Positions 1 to 9,706 of a stretch of DNA of 31,407 bases are shown here, in pieces; positions within the stretch are counted from its first letter, which is position 1, and each line of letters begins with the position of its first letter. This DNA is from a virus: the IMG/VR virus record IMGVR_UViG_3300020404_001382, positions 1 through 31,407 of that record; one strand, written 5' to 3'. The notes under the pieces are model-generated. The model made no database searches and was not told where the DNA came from. It saw only the letters and a list, made by a program, of their open reading frames with translations. Both the position numbers and the translations under genes were made by a program.

Positions 1-3000
1 TTGTCGTATCCACTTATCTTAAATCCGTTTGAACGCTTTTCAATTATAACACCACTATAAGTTACAGTTGTTAATGGCGAGCTTTGTATTAAATCAATTT
101 TATAATTTTCAAAAGGTACAAAAACATTTCCTTTGTTGCTAGGATTTTTACTATCAAGCACAAGTTTTAATTTTTCTTTGTCAGCAAAACCTCCAACTTT
201 AAAAGCAATTTTTTGTTGCAAATTTTGTAGCTTTGTAGTAAAGTCGCTGTATTGAGTTGTAATGTCACTTGCCATATAATCGTAGATGTAATTATTAAAG
301 CCTGCTGTTAAAATATTTTGTTCATTTACTACTGTATTTGTAAATAGTAAATTAGATAATTTTATACGCTGACTTGTGATACCATTGTAAACAAGTTGTC
401 CAACCAAGTTTCTGCTCATTCTTGATCTATCAAAACCTACGCCTAAAACTTGTGCGGGTCTGTTTATCATTATTGCTTTTAATAAAGCAAAAGGATATTC
501 GCTGCTGCGTCTCCAAGCAGTTTCTGCTGGTGTGTGATCGCCAAATTTAAAAGGCTGTCCGTTTTGTACACCAAAACTAAATTCGTTTACATAACCACTG
601 TCTAGTGGACTTAGAATATTTCCACTTTGGTCAACAGGAATATGTTTTGATAATCCTGGACGTATAAATCTTTTATCAGTTCGTATCAAGTCAGAAGATC
701 TTATGATACCTTTTTCTAAATCTTCCCATAATACTTTGTTGTCGCTTGTATATGGTGCAGGACCATACTTGCTTTCCCACCAGCTAGGCTCAATAGAAAA
801 ACCTAACATTTCCCAAGGACGTAAATTAGGTGAATCAGTATCATAAGCGTTTATATAGATACCACGCCAAAAACCTGCCAATGGTTTATTGTTTTTGCTG
901 CTACCAAATCCATAGTTATATGTAAATGTTGCTGCTTCTTGTACAAATGTGTTTTCTGTATAGTCTGCATTACCTGCTTTAGATAACCAATTTACAAAAT
1001 CACTTATAAGTATTCTGTTCAAATCTTTTGTTGCTACTTTACTATTTCTATATTCGCCACTTATGTAATCATATACATCAAAAATATCTTTGTTGTAAGG
1101 AACTTTTAAGTTATTAAATACTCTCTTTTCAAACTCAAGTAACAAGTCATCTCTATAGTCTTGGTATCCGATAATAATACTACCATCGTGTCCTCTAATT
1201 ACAGTTTGATTTTCTTGATATGTTGTATCAACAAAAACTTTAGGATGGTACGCAGGAAACATTCCCAACTTTGTTGGCGTTTGTGGAATATAACTTCCGT
1301 TTGTTGTTTCGTATTCATAAATTTCAATTACATCATCTACTGCTAAGGCATAATCGTTGTTGAACTGTACAAAGCCTTCTGATGTAAAAGTAAAGTCTAA
1401 ATTGTTACAAACTTGTTCACCATTTACATATACGTTTACAGCTTTTTCGCTTAAACGTGTAAGTGTAAAAGGTGCGCTCAAAGCATAAAATTTTAAATCA
1501 GTATCTAATACAGTGTGTGTAATTTTTTTGTTTGCGCCAATACCTAACATATCTGATTGATAAAATGGCATTGAAGGTTTTTTATCTTTTACCAAACTTA
1601 GCAATACTGTATCAACTTGTTCTTTTATTGATCCAGATAAGTTTAAGTTTTCTGCTTCTTGTACAAAAGCTCTTTTGAATTTACTGTATTCATTTTTGGC
1701 AAAATTAATTGCTGCAATTAAATTATTTTCTTTATTGCTAATACTGAACAAAGGCAAATTGATTGGGCCACTGTGCTGTACAAACTTACGTCCATATTTT
1801 TTCACATTTCCTAAGTCACGTAAATTGTTAGCACCTGGTTGTTTACCTACAAAGTTTGGTACTTCAACAGCAACACTATCCACGTGATCACTCACTTCAC
1901 CTAATGTAAATTGTGTTATATCTTCGTTGAGTGGATTTCTTTCAAAGTTATGAGGTGTTTCGTAATAACCTACACTAGTTTTAGTTGCAGTCTTTGAATG
2001 TGCTTTTATAATTAATATATCATCAACACTTAAATCTGTAAAAAATTGTATGCGTTTGTCATAGTTAGAATCAATTGCAAAATTAAAGTCTATGCCTTCA
2101 GTTTTTACTTCGTTGTTTACATAAACAATTACTTTCAAGTCATTTAAATAACCGCTTTCTTTATAAACATCAATGTTAAAATTATTTGTACGTTCTTGAC
2201 CTGTATATCTTCTTATAATATATTGTTTACTGTTTGTAGGTGCTTTTACCCAACCGTTGATATATTCTAATGTTTCGCCAACGTGTTCATACTTTTTCAA
2301 AAAGCCTGTTGAAGTTGCTACTGTAAAAACTTGATTGCTTACTTCGTATGTAAATTTGTCTTTTAACAAACTAAAATCAAATACTATATCACCAGTGTTG
2401 TTAATATTTTTGTATGTTAGAGGAAAGCCTAGTTCTGCATCATTTGTACCTTCGCCAACAGCGTAATTAAATACTCTACAACCTTTGAAATCACTAGCTG
2501 GATATGTAATTGTATCACCAAAACTATTTCCTTCATCATCGCATAGGTCAAATAAAGGTGCTTGATTGATTCCAGTTTTTTCTTGTGCTTTTTTCCAAGT
2601 AGTTCCGTCAAACCAATACATACAACCTGCATTTGCGTTACCGTCTTTAACAAGCACAGTTTGATTTTCTAAAGGCATTGTGTCAGCTGTTTCTATTAAT
2701 GAAATTTGTCTATTGCCTTTGAAGTCAAAAAACTTTACTTCAAATACTTTTCCATAAACAAAACTATCTGTGTCATTAATAAACATTACACGCATACCAT
2801 TAGAAAGTTCTACGCCATCTACACTATATCCTGGTTGTCCTTCAATTTTTGATTTTACGTCATTTGTTGATGCGTCAATCAAATCAATGTTATCTTTTGC
2901 TTTTGCACCAAAGTTAAATAATTTTAGTCCTGTGTCAAATTCAATAATAGGACGCTTGGCACGATTCTCTTCTGGTAAATTAAAACTTTGTCCGTTTAAT

Positions 3001-4298
3001 TCTGCACTTTGTTTAATTACATCTTTATGAAACCATCTATTATAACGTGTCCAAGGATTTCTATCCGGACTAGATTTGTTTATAACAATATAATCTTTTG
3101 TGCCAGCAAAACTTTTTGCATCTCCGTATGGCACTCTATCAAAGCCGTTGCCATCAAATGGCACAAGACTATCAGAAGTAAAAATTGCAGGAACTTGTAA
3201 GTCTTCAGCTGCAATAAGTCTAATCTCATCACCTACACCCTCAACATACCAAATGCCTTCCGCATATTTTGCAGGTGTAACATCGCCAATAAAATATATT
3301 TTCATTCCATTGCTTAAAGCCCAGCCGTCTGATGTTGTATATGTTTTCTTATCCAGTATTTCTTTTTCAACATCTATTTTACTTGCAGCATCTATATTTG
3401 AAATTTGTAGTCTTGAACTTATGTTCAAATCATATTGACTTATGAAATACAATGTATCAGGTGCATTATCAGGAATAGTAAATTCTAAAATACCTTTTTC
3501 AATATAATCTTCTGCTACAAAATCGTCTTGGTTGAGTAAGACATCATCAGTATCAGGAATAAGTGTTACACCTTCAGTGTATGTTTGATTTAAAATTGTA
3601 CTATCGTCTAAACGTTCGTCTGGATCTACACCTCTGTATAATGCAATGCTTAATGGATTGCCTGGTGCATCAATTTCAAATCTATATGTTTGTCCTCTAT
3701 ATAGATTAAGTGTAGGATTTTTTGATAATCCATCTGGATGGAACAACAAACTAATATCGTTGTCTTGTTCTAGTACTTCAAGCCTATATGTACTTTCAAT
3801 AAGTTTGCTTTGTCCTCTAACTGCAATTTCTTGTGGGCCATTAGGTAACCAATAATATTCACGAAAGTTAGCAAACTTATCTAAATTAATATTTGGATTC
3901 CAAGCATAATATTCTTGTTCATTTAATGCACTGTGATTATCTGTATTTGCATTGTATGTTTTTAGAAGACCAATATAATCGTTATAATCACCATAGTATT
4001 TTGTGCTACCTAAAAAATCTTCGTATACGCTAATAGGCTCAAACTGATAATCATTTCTTGTTTTAGAAATATCTTCTACATAATTATCAGATACAGTTGC
4101 AGCTTTGGCTTCACGCTTTCCTACAAAACCGTTTATCTTTTCAATCACACCCGGATTTGTTAACTGATCTAATGTACTGCTTAAAAACTTTTTGTTTTGC
4201 GGCGTTCTAAAAAATCTAGGTAATTGTTCTACGCTACTTCTTTTAGGATCTTTGCCTGCTGGTAACGGAAATTCATTTTGATCATCATTGTATGCCAT
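1..4298 (-). CDS. Giant baseplate-type structural protein, 3' end outside window (gp7 position)
   Basis: The frame opens with ATG at 4298, overlapping the gp6 stop as TAATG, and stays open for 1432 codons to the left edge, so the C-terminus is missing. It begins MAYNDDQNEFPLPAG. The protein is rich in aromatic and beta-type sequence. It carries at least two copies of a module with the core LSNGM-(K/R)-(I/V)-x-F-I (LSNGMKIYFIGD near plus position 3300 and LSNGMRVMFIND near 2790), each followed by a V-x-x-I-x-L-I strand. It has no separate promoter and is translationally coupled to gp6. In T4 the wedge protein gp7 (1032 residues) is similarly large and acts with gp6, so a wedge or wedge-peripheral role is plausible. 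That rests on position and size, not on recognised homology. A fibre or baseplate-periphery protein is the main alternative. Confidence 0.75.
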   Translation of the reverse strand, partial: MAYNDDQNEFPLPAGKDPKRSSVEQLPRFFRTPQNKKFLSSTLDQLTNPGVIEKINGFVGKREAKAATVSDNYVEDISKTRNDYQFEPISVYEDFLGSTKYYGDYNDYIGLLKTYNANTDNHSALNEQEYYAWNPNINLDKFANFREYYWLPNGPQEIAVRGQSKLIESTYRLEVLEQDNDISLLFHPDGLSKNPTLNLYRGQTYRFEIDAPGNPLSIALYRGVDPDERLDDSTILNQTYTEGVTLIPDTDDVLLNQDDFVAEDYIEKGILEFTIPDNAPDTLYFISQYDLNISSRLQISNIDAASKIDVEKEILDKKTYTTSDGWALSNGMKIYFIGDVTPAKYAEGIWYVEGVGDEIRLIAAEDLQVPAIFTSDSLVPFDGNGFDRVPYGDAKSFAGTKDYIVINKSSPDRNPWTRYNRWFHKDVIKQSAELNGQSFNLPEENRAKRPIIEFDTGLKLFNFGAKAKDNIDLIDASTNDVKSKIEGQPGYSVDGVELSNGMRVMFINDTDSFVYGKVFEVKFFDFKGNRQISLIETADTMPLENQTVLVKDGNANAGCMYWFDGTTWKKAQEKTGINQAPLFDLCDDEGNSFGDTITYPASDFKGCRVFNYAVGEGTNDAELGFPLTYKNINNTGDIVFDFSLLKDKFTYEVSNQVFTVATSTGFLKKYEHVGETLEYINGWVKAPTNSKQYIIRRYTGQERTNNFNIDVYKESGYLNDLKVIVYVNNEVKTEGIDFNFAIDSNYDKRIQFFTDLSVDDILIIKAHSKTATKTSVGYYETPHNFERNPLNEDITQFTLGEVSDHVDSVAVEVPNFVGKQPGANNLRDLGNVKKYGRKFVQHSGPINLPLFSISNKENNLIAAINFAKNEYSKFKRAFVQEAENLNLSGSIKEQVDTVLLSLVKDKKPSMPFYQSDMLGIGANKKITHTVLDTDLKFYALSAPFTLTRLSEKAVNVYVNGEQVCNNLDFTFTSEGFVQFNNDYALAVDDVIEIYEYETTNGSYIPQTPTKLGMFPAYHPKVFVDTTYQENQTVIRGHDGSIIIGYQDYRDDLLLEFEKRVFNNLKVPYNKDIFDVYDYISGEYRNSKVATKDLNRILISDFVNWLSKAGNADYTENTFVQEAATFTYNYGFGSSKNNKPLAGFWRGIYINAYDTDSPNLRPWEMLGFSIEPSWWESKYGPAPYTSDNKVLWEDLEKGIIRSSDLIRTDKRFIRPGLSKHIPVDQSGNILSPLDSGYVNEFSFGVQNGQPFKFGDHTPAETAWRRSSEYPFALLKAIMINRPAQVLGVGFDRSRMSRNLVGQLVYNGITSQRIKLSNLLFTNTVVNEQNILTAGFNNYIYDYMASDITTQYSDFTTKLQNLQQKIAFKVGGFADKEKLKLVLDSKNPSNKGNVFVPFENYKIDLIQSSPLTTVTYSGVIIEKRSNGFKISGYD

Positions 4299-7200
4299 TA
4301 GTAACCATAGCCTCCGCCGCCACCGCCGCCGGAGTTACCACCTCCGCCACCGCCTGAGCTGCCACCGCCTCCACTCGAACCAGAGCCGCCTGATTGGCTA
4401 GGAGCACTTGGAGTGCTTGGTGTAGGATTTGGACTAGATGACGTATCAAATGTATATCCTGTAGATGTATTAGCTGTGCTTTGTACACCAACGTTGAGTA
4501 TATCATCGCTTGTTACAACAAGTCCAGTTGCTTTAAGTCTTGATTGTGTAATTGCATCAATTATTTCCACATCATCAACGGTTGCACTGCTTATAAGAAT
4601 TTCATCGTTCTCACTTTTTATTTCATACAAACTACCAAAACTTTGTGTTTCTTGTTTAGGCACCAACACTATGCTAACAACATCTGGTGATAATTGATTT
4701 ATAATATAAGTTGCTAACTCACTGAAATAAAATGTTTCGCCAAAATCCCAATTCTCTAAAGCAAAGAAAGAATTTACTGCATCAATAATTCTACTTTTTA
4801 CATCATTGTCATTTACAACTCTTTCTGTATTCTTAACTACTTTTATTGTTGCTTGTAAATCCACATCACTTTTACTTCCTAGTATTGGTTTGTATTTTAC
4901 AGGATGATAAATTACATCATCGCTTATACTTTTAATTGCATTGATACTTGGACTATAATCTAAGTATAAATTATCGCTACTCGGTGGTAATGGTTTTGCT
5001 GCTACATTACCTTTTATATAATCTCTATAATCATTGTCATAAGCCTTTGTAAGCAAATATACATCAATTATATTACTGCTACTAGGATCAATTCTTGCTT
5101 GTTCGTCTGCTGCGTGTGAGTATTCAAACTTAATATCAGTTCTACCTATAAATGCAAGATAGTCAGATGTAAATTCTAATTGGTTTGCAGTTTTATTAAA
5201 TTTTAAAAATACATCTCTGTCAATTAAGTAAAATACATCGCCATCGTTGTATTGGCTCAATGCACCTACAGCACCTTGACTTGTTTTTGTGTAAATTGGT
5301 TCTTTAACTGCATCAACATAATTGAATGTTTCTGTTTTGTTTACTGTAGATTTTTTCTGATATATGTATTTTGTATTTTTGTTTGTTTCAGGTGCAACAA
5401 TGTGATCAAACAAATCTGGATCATCAACTACTCCATCGCTGTCACTATCAAAGAAACTTATTTCAATTTTTTTACTGTTTACATAACCAGCATCGTTTTT
5501 AAATTCTTTTGTTATTTGCCAAGGCCAATCAACTGTAAAAGGATTTAGTGCGTCTGGTTGTGTATTAATACTTAATACTTTAATTACATCTTGAACAATT
5601 GTTCCTGATTTACTATCATATATTTTGTTTGTGCTATCAAAGAAAAATCTTATTTGGTCATTGCTTTCAAAAACGTATCTACGTCCTCTAGCAGTAATTG
5701 TATATTTTTGTCCATCAGTTTCAAATAACAACAACCAACTATTATCACTTTGTGTGTTAGTGCTATCACCTGTTTTACCTAAACTAAAATCATTACGTGT
5801 ATCTAAATTGTTTGCAATAATTACACGCCATTGACTTGCTTCAAAATCATATCTCAATCCAAATGTTTTGTAAGCAAATGATTGATCAATTATTTGTGTT
5901 TTTACTGCATCAGTGATACTTGTATCTAATACAGGTATAATTTCTGCAAGTACAGCAGTATCAGGAATTTTATCATTAAGCACAATTGGGCCTAATCCTG
6001 TTTCAGCATTTACTACTGTTCCATTATCTTCAATACTTACAACTTTTACCCATTTGTAAGTAGCTGATCCTGCTGAGCTTGCTGAGCCTAACGCTAGGTC
6101 ACCATTAGGTAAGAAGTAGTAGTTTTGTGGAGCATCAAATTTAATCAATGCACCTGGTGTTACAAATCGCATAATACTTTTAGTAAAACTAGATACAGCT
6201 ACAGGTACGTTGTTTACCAAATCTATAAAATATCCTGTTGATCTATTTGTATCAAATGTTTCAAACTTCCAAGAAAAACCTAATGCTTTTACACTTGTGT
6301 TTCTCGGAAAGTTTTTGTAGTAAAAGTTCAATAATTTTGTATCTTTGATTGCAGGCGTAATTACATTATTCACAGCAGATTCAATATCATTTCTTGTTAC
6401 AAAATCAAAACTGTATTTTTCATTTACGTCTTCTGTGTATAAAATACCATCGTCACTGTACAATAATGTATTACTGTATTTGCCACTTGCATCTCTAAGA
6501 TCAAAATATCTACTGATGCCACTGCTGGTTCTGTTTACTGCTTTTGTTTTTACAATATTTTGATTAATACCAAGTGTGCCTACATTGTAATCTTCACCGG
6601 TAATTAATCTGTTTTGTGTGTAATACGTGCTTGGTGCATTTGTTTTAATTGACGCATTACTTTCTGCAGGTGAACTATTATCAACAACAGTTTTAAGCTC
6701 CATTGTAATAGACAATGTTTCTATTTTTCCAGCAGCACTTGTATAAGGAATACTAATTGTAATGCCTGTCATATCGCTAGGAACAATTTTGTATTGTCTA
6801 GCATTACTTGTTCTATAATAAACTTTGAAAGTGCCTTTTGGTAGTGTACCAAAAGTACCATCACTAAAAATTAAACTAATTCTATCTTGAACACGACTAA
6901 GCACACCGTAAATGTTTCTAACACTTTTGCTTATGCTGTTGTAGATAATATTATTTCCTTCAACATTATCTACTTTGGTCCATAATTCATTTTCTAAATT
7001 ATTACTGTCTAGCTTATACAACCACACATCACCGTTGTTGATATTGTCTGTATCAATATTAATTGTAGTGTTTGGCGTTGGATTACTTACAGTAACAACA
7101 TTGTTTTCTAATCTACCTTGTCTAAAATGTAAAAAGAATCCACTGTTGTTTGATCCTGCACCTTGTCCATCATCTCTATACAAGAAAGCTAGTCTGTTGC

Positions 7201-7897
7201 CGGCTAAAGGCTCTTCTTCATAAATTTTTTCATTGTCAATTGCAGTACTAACAATTTCAAACTGTGTTGTTATACTGTCTACATTTTTTGTGAAACTGTA
7301 AATAGGCAATCCTGTGCCAGTTTGTGCATTTAATCTATATTGTTCAGTAAGCACACTATCAATAGTTTCTTTTTTAATACTTTTGCCAAACTTTGAATCT
7401 GTTGGCAAAGCACTGTTTAAAATTTTAATAAACTGTTCATACCAATCAGCATTTGTACTATCATTCCAAATTACAGTTTGTCCACTTAAATTTGTTCCAT
7501 TGCTGTCTATAACATCTTCAGTTGTACTAACACTTTCAAACTTCAACAATCCATTTGCTGTTTGATTCCTTTTTGTATTATAACTTACTAACCTTGCTAA
7601 ACGGAGAACACTTTCTCTACGTTCTGCTGTTTCTATATAGTTTTCACGTGCATTTAAATCTGCACGGAATGCAATGTTTTGTCCAAGGAATGCAATAAGA
7701 TCAATTAGTGCAAGATATTCACTGCTTTCGATATAGTCGTTGAAATCTTCTGGGTAGTTTTGCCTAATATAGTTTATCATTGTACGGCGAAGATTATCAA
7801 AGTCGTAACTTTGGAAATCAGCATACTTAAAACTTTGATAAACTGTCTTCCAATCTTCTGCTAAAAGAAGTCTATTTTGACGTTCTGTACTTGACAT
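4298..7897 (-). CDS. 6: Baseplate wedge protein gp6, enlarged, with Gly-rich C-terminal tail
   Basis: The 1199-residue protein has a very typical gp6 N-terminus: residues about 8-110 include LLAEDWKTVYQSFKYADFQ, SSEYLALIDLIAFLGQNIAF and AERRESVLRLARLVSYN. gp6 forms the inner ring of the baseplate wedge around the hub. The T4 protein has 660 residues, so this one is almost twice as long; the extra length lies after the conserved N-terminal block. The last roughly 30 residues are nearly all Gly and Ser and end GGYGY. They are encoded by a GC-rich patch (4305-4395) unlike the AT-rich surroundings. The start ATG at 7897 has AAGGA nine bases upstream and a GATAAATA late-promoter box at 7921-7928. 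The stop overlaps the next start (TAATG). The family call is firm; the function of the extension is unknown. Confidence 0.93.
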   Translation of the reverse strand: MSSTERQNRLLLAEDWKTVYQSFKYADFQSYDFDNLRRTMINYIRQNYPEDFNDYIESSEYLALIDLIAFLGQNIAFRADLNARENYIETAERRESVLRLARLVSYNTKRNQTANGLLKFESVSTTEDVIDSNGTNLSGQTVIWNDSTNADWYEQFIKILNSALPTDSKFGKSIKKETIDSVLTEQYRLNAQTGTGLPIYSFTKNVDSITTQFEIVSTAIDNEKIYEEEPLAGNRLAFLYRDDGQGAGSNNSGFFLHFRQGRLENNVVTVSNPTPNTTINIDTDNINNGDVWLYKLDSNNLENELWTKVDNVEGNNIIYNSISKSVRNIYGVLSRVQDRISLIFSDGTFGTLPKGTFKVYYRTSNARQYKIVPSDMTGITISIPYTSAAGKIETLSITMELKTVVDNSSPAESNASIKTNAPSTYYTQNRLITGEDYNVGTLGINQNIVKTKAVNRTSSGISRYFDLRDASGKYSNTLLYSDDGILYTEDVNEKYSFDFVTRNDIESAVNNVITPAIKDTKLLNFYYKNFPRNTSVKALGFSWKFETFDTNRSTGYFIDLVNNVPVAVSSFTKSIMRFVTPGALIKFDAPQNYYFLPNGDLALGSASSAGSATYKWVKVVSIEDNGTVVNAETGLGPIVLNDKIPDTAVLAEIIPVLDTSITDAVKTQIIDQSFAYKTFGLRYDFEASQWRVIIANNLDTRNDFSLGKTGDSTNTQSDNSWLLLFETDGQKYTITARGRRYVFESNDQIRFFFDSTNKIYDSKSGTIVQDVIKVLSINTQPDALNPFTVDWPWQITKEFKNDAGYVNSKKIEISFFDSDSDGVVDDPDLFDHIVAPETNKNTKYIYQKKSTVNKTETFNYVDAVKEPIYTKTSQGAVGALSQYNDGDVFYLIDRDVFLKFNKTANQLEFTSDYLAFIGRTDIKFEYSHAADEQARIDPSSSNIIDVYLLTKAYDNDYRDYIKGNVAAKPLPPSSDNLYLDYSPSINAIKSISDDVIYHPVKYKPILGSKSDVDLQATIKVVKNTERVVNDNDVKSRIIDAVNSFFALENWDFGETFYFSELATYIINQLSPDVVSIVLVPKQETQSFGSLYEIKSENDEILISSATVDDVEIIDAITQSRLKATGLVVTSDDILNVGVQSTANTSTGYTFDTSSSPNPTPSTPSAPSQSGGSGSSGGGGSSGGGGGGNSGGGGGGGYGY

Positions 7898-7948
7898 TTG
7901 CCATTCCTTATTTTATATAATATTTATCTGAAAAATAAAGTACGCACT
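7898..7948 (-). promoter_or_regulatory. Late promoter-like box upstream of gp6
   Basis: Read on the minus strand, GATAAATA (7928 to 7921) matches the T4 late consensus TATAAATA at seven of eight positions. By the T4 spacing, transcription would start near 7915 and leave a short leader holding the AAGGA ribosome site before the ATG at 7897. It lies in the only sizeable gap (51 bases) inside the baseplate operon apart from its front end. Confidence 0.5.
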
Positions 7949-8389
7949 TTAAATGAGACCCGCAGACTCGTCAAAAGTTAAACGTAAACTTTCAGATATA
8001 TTGTATGGCAAATATGTTAATGCACACTCAATTTGAATGCCACTTTCAAATGTTTGTATGGTAACATTATTAACACTTACTCTTGGATCATAGTTAATAA
8101 TATCTGTTACATTTTTTATAATTGCTTCTTTTAAAGAATCAGTTAGTGGTTCAAATAATACGTCCCAGATAATTGTGCCAAATTCAGGATTTTCTAACTT
8201 TTCTCCTTGACGTATGTGGAAATGATTTATAATGTCTTGTTTAATTAATGCTAAGTCATATTTTACAAAATTATTGCCTTTATTATCTACTGTGCTTATA
8301 CCTCTATATTTTTTGGCAGTCACAGGTTGGTTAGTAGAATTGTCTCCTACTGTAATACTTTTGTATAATGCTTTTTCATTTACTGACAT
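7949..8389 (-). CDS. 25: Baseplate wedge protein gp25 (gp25/lysozyme-like fold)
   Basis: The 146-residue protein matches the gp25 family in length and in its core: HFHIRQGEKLENPEFGT, then IWDVLFEPLTDSLKEAI and a C-terminal beta sheet. In T4-like phages gp25 sits in the inner wedge, pinned to gp6 and gp53, and takes part in sheath initiation. The family shares a fold with a lysozyme-type protein but is structural. The gene lies between the 432-residue protein and gp6, as expected for a wedge gene. Its ATG at 8389 has no good ribosome site: the nearest purine tract (GGAA) is about 14 bases upstream, and a late-promoter-like AATAAATA occupies 8394-8401. Confidence 0.92.
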   Translation of the reverse strand: MSVNEKALYKSITVGDNSTNQPVTAKKYRGISTVDNKGNNFVKYDLALIKQDIINHFHIRQGEKLENPEFGTIIWDVLFEPLTDSLKEAIIKNVTDIINYDPRVSVNNVTIQTFESGIQIECALTYLPYNISESLRLTFDESAGLI

Positions 8390-8393
8390 ATTG

Positions 8394-8401
8394 TATTTAT
8401 T
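8394..8401 (-). promoter_or_regulatory. Late promoter-like AATAAATA just before gp25
   Basis: The minus strand reads AATAAATA from 8401 to 8394, seven of eight matches to T4 TATAAATA. With the T4 offset the RNA would begin at about 8388, at the gp25 start codon (8389), giving an essentially leaderless mRNA. In AT-rich DNA this can be a chance match, so confidence is low. Confidence 0.3.
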
Positions 8402-8406
8402 TCCAC

Positions 8407-9705
8407 TTATCTAGGTAAAACATATGTTTTGCCGTTTATAAATTTTACTCTTTCATTTCCAAATATTATACCATCAAATAGTTTTGCACCTTCGGGTATA
8501 ATATCAGACACTGCACCGTTTACTACAGATCTAATATCGTTAATAGCATCAACTGGTGCATTTGTTAATGAAAAAATACCTCCGCTATTGGTTGTTAAAA
8601 CTTTATCTAGTTCGCTTGCAGCAAGTTCAGCACTAGCAGCTAAACTACCAAATGTGTTATCTCCAGTTTGTGGAAATATTTTTGCATCCATTTGTCTAGA
8701 TGTTCCAGCAATAGCTCTAATATTGTTTGCAGGATTTGTTGCAAAACTTATACCACCAGCTATAAGTCCTGCTGTTGTAGGATCAATGCTAGGTAAACCT
8801 ATTTTGTCTAAAACTTTAGCACCAACACCTGCAATTGAACCATCAACAATTGCTTTTAATCCTGGATCTAATCCTTTGTATGCAGTTGATAAGGTATCGC
8901 CTAAACCTTTTACGGCACCAGAAAAGTCTTGTACAATAGGACCTAAGCCTGGAATATTTGATATTGCACCACCTATGTCTTCAAACAATGCTTTACCAGC
9001 ATCTACTAGTCCGTTTGCCAATCCACCTAAAGCATCTCCGACAGCACCACTTACTGTGCTTAATACATTACCAAATACATTTGTTAAACTTGTTGTACTC
9101 AACAAATTACCCATTACACTTGGTAGTAAGTTTGTAAGTCCTTGCACTGCTCCGCCAATAATACTACTTAAACCTCCAGGTAAACCTTGCAAAAAACTGT
9201 CTGTTGTAATTTGCACAATTTCTTGTAGTAAATTTTCAATAGATGTTCTTTCAGGTAAAAAGTTTTCTTTTGGTGCAGGCGTTGTACCTGCAAAAGTTTT
9301 GCCACTTTCAGCATTAGCATTTGCAGGATTGTCTGCTGCTGGTGCGCTTTTTGATCTTCTAGCCGCTCTCAAAATTGCATCATCATAAGGTTCGTCAGTA
9401 GAAGTATTTTTTCTACCCGCTCTTAAAATTGCATCATCATATTGCTTAGGCTGTTTTCCTGAGTTTGTACCGCCGCCGATATAACCTTTACTCTGAGCAT
9501 ATCTACGTTCTCCCGGAGTAAGTTGAGCCTGTGCAGGGCCGCCGCCTATATCTTCATTAAACTGTCTTAATGCTTCAACATTCCGTGCATCTTGTGAAGT
9601 AAATCCGGTGCCTCCGCTTTTTTGTGTTGTAGTAAGTGATGATACTTTATTAGCACTGCCCTTTGTGCCAACTGATCCTTTACTTACGGGCCAAGTGTCT
9701 GCCAT
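8407..9705 (-). CDS. Unrecognised Gly-rich virion-type protein in the baseplate operon
   Basis: I do not recognise a family in this 432-residue protein. The N-terminal about 150 residues are polar and low-complexity and contain a repeated octapeptide YDDAILRA (residues 89-96 and 107-114), visible also as a DNA repeat near 9361-9445. Residues about 170-340 are a long run of Gly/Ala/Leu/Val-rich amphipathic segments (for example GLSSIIGGAVQGL and GNVLSTVSGAVGDALGGL), the kind seen in membrane-active or tube-lumen proteins. The C-terminus is compact and ends FINGKTYVLPR. The start ATG at 9705 is one base after the upstream gp5-like stop and has GAGGAAG as ribosome site. Its position between spike and gp25 suggests a hub- or spike-associated virion protein; that is inference from context. 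Confidence 0.8.
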   Translation of the reverse strand: MADTWPVSKGSVGTKGSANKVSSLTTTQKSGGTGFTSQDARNVEALRQFNEDIGGGPAQAQLTPGERRYAQSKGYIGGGTNSGKQPKQYDDAILRAGRKNTSTDEPYDDAILRAARRSKSAPAADNPANANAESGKTFAGTTPAPKENFLPERTSIENLLQEIVQITTDSFLQGLPGGLSSIIGGAVQGLTNLLPSVMGNLLSTTSLTNVFGNVLSTVSGAVGDALGGLANGLVDAGKALFEDIGGAISNIPGLGPIVQDFSGAVKGLGDTLSTAYKGLDPGLKAIVDGSIAGVGAKVLDKIGLPSIDPTTAGLIAGGISFATNPANNIRAIAGTSRQMDAKIFPQTGDNTFGSLAASAELAASELDKVLTTNSGGIFSLTNAPVDAINDIRSVVNGAVSDIIPEGAKLFDGIIFGNERVKFINGKTYVLPR

Positions 9706-9706
9706 T

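Noticed and set aside
8429-9388. Long plus-strand open frame of about 320 codons opposite the 432-residue gene
   Set aside because: Low-complexity Pro/Ala/Leu translation without a ribosome site; the minus-strand gene is in phase with the operon and abuts both neighbours.
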